The notes beneath the pieces were generated by a model, which was given only the letters and a program-made list of their open reading frames with translations, was not told the origin of the DNA and did no database searches. Made by a program: the position numbers and the translations under genes. From positions 1-9,372 of the forward strand of contig JAJYGJ010000207.1 of the NCBI GenBank assembly GCA_021790695.1: DNA of 9,372 bases, read 5' to 3'. Positions 6,421-9,372 of this stretch are shown here, piece after piece. Each line of letters opens with the position of its first letter. Within the stretch, counting starts at the first letter, position 1. The stretch comes from Nitrospirota bacterium. GTDB lineage: Bacteria; Nitrospirota; Thermodesulfovibrionia; Thermodesulfovibrionales; JdFR-88.

Positions 6421-6436
6421 GGTGATTCCTGTCACG
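6421..6436. promoter_or_regulatory. Candidate Crp-type operator in the divergent region
   Basis: GGTGATTCCTGTCACG has GTGA and TCAC in inverted orientation with six bases between, the spacing of the classical Crp site. It is about 90 bases upstream of the SDR start and 336 bases before the regulator start. It could serve the SDR or autoregulation. The two sites at 7422-7455 have five bases between the half sites, so this may be a different or weaker site. Confidence 0.35.
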
Positions 6437-6508
6437 CGCATTGCGCGCAAAAACTTTTAATCTGTAAGGGGCAGGAGGGAGAATAAGGCATTTTTAAAAT
6501 TCAGGAAT

Positions 6509-6532
6509 AATTATATTTTTTTAAGTATAATT
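6509..6532. repeat. AT-only inverted repeat followed by a T run
   Basis: AATTATA (6509-6515) and TATAATT (6526-6532) are exact reverse complements around ten bases, followed by CG and nine or more T. It looks like a weak plus-strand terminator, yet there is no plus-strand gene upstream to stop. A DNA-level role, such as an operator or an AT-rich promoter element, is as likely. Confidence 0.4.
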
Positions 6533-6561
6533 CGTTTTTTTTTAAAACTTTGGGATACTGG

Positions 6562-6590
6562 TTGTTCCATGCTGCTGCAAGTTGTATAAT
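6562..6590 (+). promoter_or_regulatory. Possible promoter of the Crp/Fnr gene
   Basis: A perfect TATAAT (6585-6590) is preceded after 17 bases by TTGTTC (6562-6567), which matches only half of the -35 consensus. It would leave a leader of about 175 bases before the ATG at 6772. Confidence 0.4.
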
Positions 6591-6771
6591 GCTTTTCATC
6601 TGTGCCTTTTTGTTTCCGGGTGGGGGATTGTGCGGGATGGCGGCAATTTGCATAGGTCTTCAGTGCGGCTCATATGGTCAAAGATGCCTGCCGTCCCGGC
6701 GGCCGTGTCCGAAATTTCATTCTTTCGTAAAATTCCAGTAAAGGTAATATTGGGGTTTTGGATGAGGGAGT

Positions 6772-7407
6772 ATGTGCGCGATATCGCATGACGAATTCGT
6801 CGATGTATTTCGGACGCTCCGCAATGCGCCCGAGCGTCTTTTAAATGGCATTTTCTCCAGGGCCGCACGTTTTTCTTTCCCCGCCGGAAAGCTGATACAT
6901 GCGGAGGGCGACACCTGTTCGGCCATCGCCTTCGTGCTCTCCGGCGAAATACGCGTCTACAAGGCCGGGGAAGGGGGCAGGGAGATCACCCTTTATGAAA
7001 TCGGCGGGGGAGAGACCTGCATCCTCACTGCCTCCTGCATTCTCGCTCACACTCCATATCCCGCAAATGCGGTCTCCGTCAGAAAAGGCGAGGCGGTCCT
7101 TGTCACCGGAGACGATTTTCGCGTGCTGATGGCTACGAGCGAGGACGTCAGGCGTTTTATTTTTGAAATTATGGACAGGCGCCTTACGGCCATCATGGCC
7201 CTTGTCGAAGAGGTCGCCTTTGAACGGATGGACATAAGACTCCGGGAATATCTTTCGGAAAAAACAGAAGGCGGGGTCCTGAAATCAACGCACCATAAGA
7301 TAGCAGGCGACCTTGGGACTTCCAGGGAAGTGGTAAGCAGGCTCCTGAAGGATTTTGAACATAAAGGAATCGTTGCCCTGACCAGGGGCGAAATCACCCT
7401 TCTGTAG
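6772..7407 (+). CDS. Crp/Fnr-family transcriptional regulator
   Basis: This 211-aa protein has the family's normal length. Residues about 24-120 form the cyclic-nucleotide-binding-like beta barrel (LSGEIRVYK, LYEIGGGETCIL), about 122-155 the dimerisation helix, and about 173-197 the winged HTH (HHKIAGDLGTSREVVSRLLKDFE). The effector-pocket segment reads GETCILTASCILAHTPYPANA and lacks the Arg-Ser pair of cAMP-binding Crp; it has Cys83 and Cys89 instead. There is no N-terminal four-Cys cluster as in FNR. The recognition helix carries Arg185-Glu186-x3-Arg190, as in Crp, and Glu186-x2-Ser189-Arg190, as in FNR. GAGG precedes the ATG by four bases. Two TGTGA/TCAC palindromes lie just downstream, before a cytochrome gene, its probable target. 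The effector is unknown; redox or a small diatomic gas are possibilities by inference only. Confidence 0.94.
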   Translation: MCAISHDEFVDVFRTLRNAPERLLNGIFSRAARFSFPAGKLIHAEGDTCSAIAFVLSGEIRVYKAGEGGREITLYEIGGGETCILTASCILAHTPYPANAVSVRKGEAVLVTGDDFRVLMATSEDVRRFIFEIMDRRLTAIMALVEEVAFERMDIRLREYLSEKTEGGVLKSTHHKIAGDLGTSREVVSRLLKDFEHKGIVALTRGEITLL

Positions 7408-7421
7408 CATTGCCCCCCCTT

Positions 7422-7436
7422 TGTGACTTTGTCACG
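7422..7436 (+). promoter_or_regulatory. Distal activator site upstream of the cytochrome gene
   Basis: TGTGACTTTGTCACG contains GTGAC/GTCAC as a perfect inverted repeat around TTT. Its centre (7429) is about 62 bases upstream of the predicted transcription start, the class I position of Crp/Fnr activators. Confidence 0.6.
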
Positions 7437-7440
7437 GTAG

Positions 7441-7455
7441 TGTGATTTTATCACA
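7441..7455 (+). promoter_or_regulatory. Proximal activator site upstream of the cytochrome gene
   Basis: TGTGATTTTATCACA is a perfect 6-bp inverted repeat around TTT. Its centre (7448) lies about 43 bases before the predicted start, the class II position, and it takes the place of a -35 hexamer. It is 19 bases centre to centre from the distal site, nearly two helical turns, so both would lie on almost the same face of the DNA. Confidence 0.65.
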
Positions 7456-7479
7456 TACAGCCGCGCCTTTGTGCGGTAG

Positions 7480-7485
7480 TATATT
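7480..7485 (+). promoter_or_regulatory. -10 element of the cytochrome promoter
   Basis: TATATT matches five of six -10 positions. There is no -35 hexamer at the right spacing (7457-7462), as expected for an activator-dependent promoter. The predicted start is near 7491, 263 bases before the ATG. Confidence 0.45.
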
Positions 7486-7490
7486 CGCAT

Positions 7491-7753
7491 CGAGGGGTTA
7501 GCGGCTGCTTACTTTGTTTAAAGGTCATTTTCCCGGGGCTGCATTAGGCCCTTAAGGCGCGATTTCTTAAAAACCTTTTGCAGCCGTAAGCGATTTTGAG
7601 ATGGGTCCCGATGTTCTCATAAGAGTCTGGACGTTTTATGTTGGGGCGCGCGCCCGGGGGACGTGTTTCGGTGACATGGTTCCTTTTACGAACGGGGTAT
7701 ATGGGGCAGCGCATCGGTGTTAATCTGAGAAACGGCAAAGGGGGAGTTTTCTT
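7491..7753 (+). other. Long, possibly structured leader of the cytochrome mRNA
   Basis: About 263 bases without a protein-like frame separate the predicted start from the ATG. CGGCTGC (7502-7508) can pair with GCAGCCG (7580-7586), and inside it AAAGGT (7520-7525) with ACCTTT (7573-7578), enclosing small hairpins (GGGGCT/AGGCCC near 7536-7551; TTAAG/CTTAA at 7552-7570). A competing helix GCTTAC (7507-7512) with GTAAGC (7586-7591) shares end bases with the first. Further on, 7644-7655 is a perfect 12-bp palindrome GGGCGCGCGCCC. I looked for a cyclic-di-GMP (GEMM) riboswitch, known upstream of cytochrome genes in Geobacter, and did not see its conserved core. All pairings were found by eye. Confidence 0.4.
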
Positions 7754-9372
7754 ATGAGGAAGTTCAGGTTTTACCAATGGGCGCTCCTTGCGCTCATGGC
7801 TTCGGCGCTTGCCGCGTGCGGCGGCGGCGTGGGCGGAGGAAACGGGGCCGTCACGGGAGCGGATCACAGAGGCGATACGGCATCCGCGAGCGGCAACGGC
7901 ACGATAACGGGCAAGGTGGTGGACATCAACACGGGATCGGCGCTCTCCGGGGTCTCCGTCAACGACGGCGTCTCCCAGACGGTGCGGACGGACTCAAACG
8001 GCGATTATACCCTGAGCGAGCCCGCCGGAAACTATACGCTTAACGCTTCCGTATCCGGTTATCTTCAGACCTGGCAGATAACGGCCGTTTCATCCGGCGC
8101 GAACGACACGGTCAACTGGAGCCTGACAAAGGCCTACGGCACGCAGAAGATACCGGCCGCGAACATGAGCTATATCATCCTGGCGTGGAACGACCTCGGG
8201 ATGCACTGCAACCAGAAGGACTACTCTTTTTTCTGCGTCCTTCCGCCGGCAAACACGCTGCACGCGCAGGTGCTGAGAAGGGGCGGCGACGACGCCGAGG
8301 TGATAACAACCGCGACTGTGAGCTATTCGTGCCCGAAAAAGATGCACCCGTCTTACAATACCAATTACTGGACTTACGCCAAACAATTCGCGACCGGCGC
8401 CACCGGGTCGAATTGGCTTTGGAATTACAGTAACAACACGGGCATAACCGGCACGACGCCATCGGGCGACATGTCTCTTTATAAAGACCCGAACACCGGC
8501 CAGACCCTGTCTTATGAGGCCTTCGCCATACCGGTGACGGCCGAGGACGACGACGGCACATGGGACCCGTACGCGGCATTTACCGTCACGGCGAAGGACC
8601 AGTACGGCAACACGCTTGCGTCCACGCAGGTCGTGGCGCCCATCTCCCATGAGATGGATTGCATGAACTGCCACGGGACCTCCGCCCTCGACCCGACTCT
8701 CACCACGTACCAGAGCATTTTGCACGAGCACGACAGGCTGAGCGGGACGACACTCCTGTCGCAGCAGCAAGCGGGGACCGTGTACCTGTGTTCTCACTGT
8801 CATTCGGACAACATCCTCCTGGAGACCGGCAACGGGGCAAAGGCCCTTTCTCCGGACATGCACAATCTCCATAAGGACTACATGAACCTGACATCCGCTT
8901 CCGCCAACACCAAGCCCGACTGCTTCAACTGCCATCCCGGTCCCAACACGCAGTGCCTGCGCGGCCAGATGTACCGGGCCGGCAAATCCTGCCATGATTG
9001 CCACGGCGACATGACCGCAATGGCCAACTACAACCGCGTGCCGTGGGGGCCGACGACGTCGACGCAGATGGGAGAGCCCCGGTGCGGGCAATGCCACGAC
9101 GCGGCGCACGCGGAAAACGCGAACCTGCTTTATCGCGATTCGCTTCTCAATGACTCCCCTTCGGGCGACATGAACGGCAGGATCTACTGCGAGGCCTGCC
9201 ATAACAGCACCCACGGCGAATACACGCAGGCAAACGTCGCCTATAACGGCTCGACCATAAACTCTTCAGATACTGCGATCCCGATGCAGTATCAGGGTGA
9301 CAAGTACTGGATCTGGAATTGCACCGTCTGCCACTCGGCCACACAACAGGCGATGCACCACTCAGGGTCCTC
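7754..9372 (+). CDS. Multiheme c-type cytochrome lipoprotein (3' partial)
   Basis: The frame is open from ATG 7754 to the window edge (539 codons), so the 3' end is missing. AGGGGGAG ends seven bases before the start. The N-terminus MRKFRFYQWALLALMASALAAC is a lipoprotein signal peptide with lipobox LAAC, Cys22. A Gly/Ser-rich linker leads to a carboxypeptidase-regulatory-like beta domain (about 50-125: ITGKVVDINTGSALSGVSV, TDSNGDYTL). Next is a conserved-looking segment LAWNDLGMHCNQKDYSFFCVLPP (about 143-165), a type I associate with deltaproteobacterial cytochromes. Seven CXXCH haem sites follow, at Cys303, 346, 390, 413, 444, 479 and 523. Family knowledge: such proteins carry electrons in the periplasm or at the outer surface during metal or extracellular electron transfer. 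The cellular face is not shown by the sequence. The two activator palindromes and the Crp/Fnr gene upstream suggest respiratory control. The Met start, signal peptide and haem motifs make the call secure; the electron acceptor is unknown. Confidence 0.93.
   Translation, partial: MRKFRFYQWALLALMASALAACGGGVGGGNGAVTGADHRGDTASASGNGTITGKVVDINTGSALSGVSVNDGVSQTVRTDSNGDYTLSEPAGNYTLNASVSGYLQTWQITAVSSGANDTVNWSLTKAYGTQKIPAANMSYIILAWNDLGMHCNQKDYSFFCVLPPANTLHAQVLRRGGDDAEVITTATVSYSCPKKMHPSYNTNYWTYAKQFATGATGSNWLWNYSNNTGITGTTPSGDMSLYKDPNTGQTLSYEAFAIPVTAEDDDGTWDPYAAFTVTAKDQYGNTLASTQVVAPISHEMDCMNCHGTSALDPTLTTYQSILHEHDRLSGTTLLSQQQAGTVYLCSHCHSDNILLETGNGAKALSPDMHNLHKDYMNLTSASANTKPDCFNCHPGPNTQCLRGQMYRAGKSCHDCHGDMTAMANYNRVPWGPTTSTQMGEPRCGQCHDAAHAENANLLYRDSLLNDSPSGDMNGRIYCEACHNSTHGEYTQANVAYNGSTINSSDTAIPMQYQGDKYWIWNCTVCHSATQQAMHHSGS

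Larger units (their letters stand above)
6331..6771. other. AT-rich divergent intergenic region
   Basis: This region lies between the SDR (minus) and the Crp/Fnr gene (plus). It is markedly more AT-rich than its surroundings, with T runs around 6516-6543. It carries a GTGA-N6-TCAC palindrome (6422-6435), a small CGCGC-ATT-GCGCG dyad (6435-6447), an AT-only dyad (6509-6532) and a promoter-like pair (6562-6590). Frames such as 6550-6741 have no ribosome site or protein-like composition. No SDR promoter with a good -35 was found; TATGAT close to the SDR start would leave almost no leader. Confidence 0.5.

Noticed and set aside
6550..6791. Short plus-strand frames before the Crp/Fnr gene (63 and 69 codons)
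   Set aside because: No ribosome binding site, one frame overlaps the regulator start, and composition follows the AT-rich spacer.
7422..7455. Palindromes after the regulator gene as its transcription terminator
   Set aside because: Neither stem is followed by a T run, and both match TGTGA/TCAC operator design upstream of the next gene.
7491..7753. Cyclic-di-GMP (GEMM) riboswitch before the cytochrome
   Set aside because: The conserved GEMM core and tetraloop-receptor features were not found by eye; only GGGGTTAGCGG has a faint resemblance.
8090..9214. Long minus-strand open frame (374 codons) opposite the cytochrome
   Set aside because: It is a by-product of GC-rich codon use in the cytochrome gene; its translation is rich in Val, Arg and Gly with no domain, and the plus strand has a signal peptide and seven CXXCH motifs.
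1..9372. CRISPR array, tRNA, rRNA, IS element or prophage
   Set aside because: No regularly spaced repeats, cloverleaf sequence, transposase, integrase or phage gene was seen on either strand.

Overview
The window looks like chromosomal DNA from a GC-rich anaerobic Gram-negative bacterium. The best guess is a metal- or mineral-respiring lineage such as Nitrospirota or Desulfobacterota. The grounds are a lipoprotein multiheme cytochrome c, PAS histidine kinases with cysteine-rich PAS motifs, an EmrB-type exporter and a Crp/Fnr regulator. The taxonomy is inference; there is no rRNA or other marker gene here. No tRNA, rRNA, IS element, prophage or CRISPR array was seen.

Layout. (A) 1-1660, + strand: the 3' part of a multi-PAS HisKA_2 histidine kinase whose 5' end lies outside the window. 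(B) 1635-1811, - strand: a 58-codon gene that overlaps the kinase tail convergently and has a near-consensus sigma70 promoter at 1927-1954. (C) 2035-3126, - strand: a second, shorter PAS/HisKA/HATPase kinase with its own promoter and a terminator. (D) 3382-3618, + strand: a 78-aa coiled-coil protein of unknown role, divergent from the kinase; its leader contains a perfect 24-bp palindrome. (E) 3636-5207, - strand: an EmrB/QacA (DHA2) drug exporter that appears to start at a non-standard AUA codon. (F) 5208-5628: an intergenic stretch with a 14-bp tandem repeat, a 48-bp inverted repeat and a possible terminator. (G) 5629-6330, - strand: a short-chain dehydrogenase/reductase. (H) 6331-6771: an AT-rich divergent intergenic region. 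(I) 6772-7407, + strand: a Crp/Fnr-family regulator. (J) 7408-7753: a regulatory region with two TGTGA-N5-TCAC palindromes, a -10 element and a long, possibly structured leader. (K) 7754 to the window end, + strand: a lipoprotein cytochrome c with seven CXXCH motifs so far, running off the 3' edge.

How the parts fit. The clearest unit is I-J-K. The regulator's recognition helix carries both the Crp-type R-E-x3-R and the Fnr-type E-x2-S-R residues. Directly downstream are two TGTGA/TCAC palindromes centred about -62 and -43 from the predicted start of the cytochrome transcript, matching class I plus class II activator positions. The two kinases have no response regulator in the window and are probably orphan sensors; both carry the same type of Cys-rich PAS. 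The exporter and the SDR look like single-gene units.

The points most worth a second look are the regulator-operator-cytochrome module, the apparent AUA start of the exporter, the cytochrome's unusual N-terminal architecture, and the long palindromes in the two leaders.
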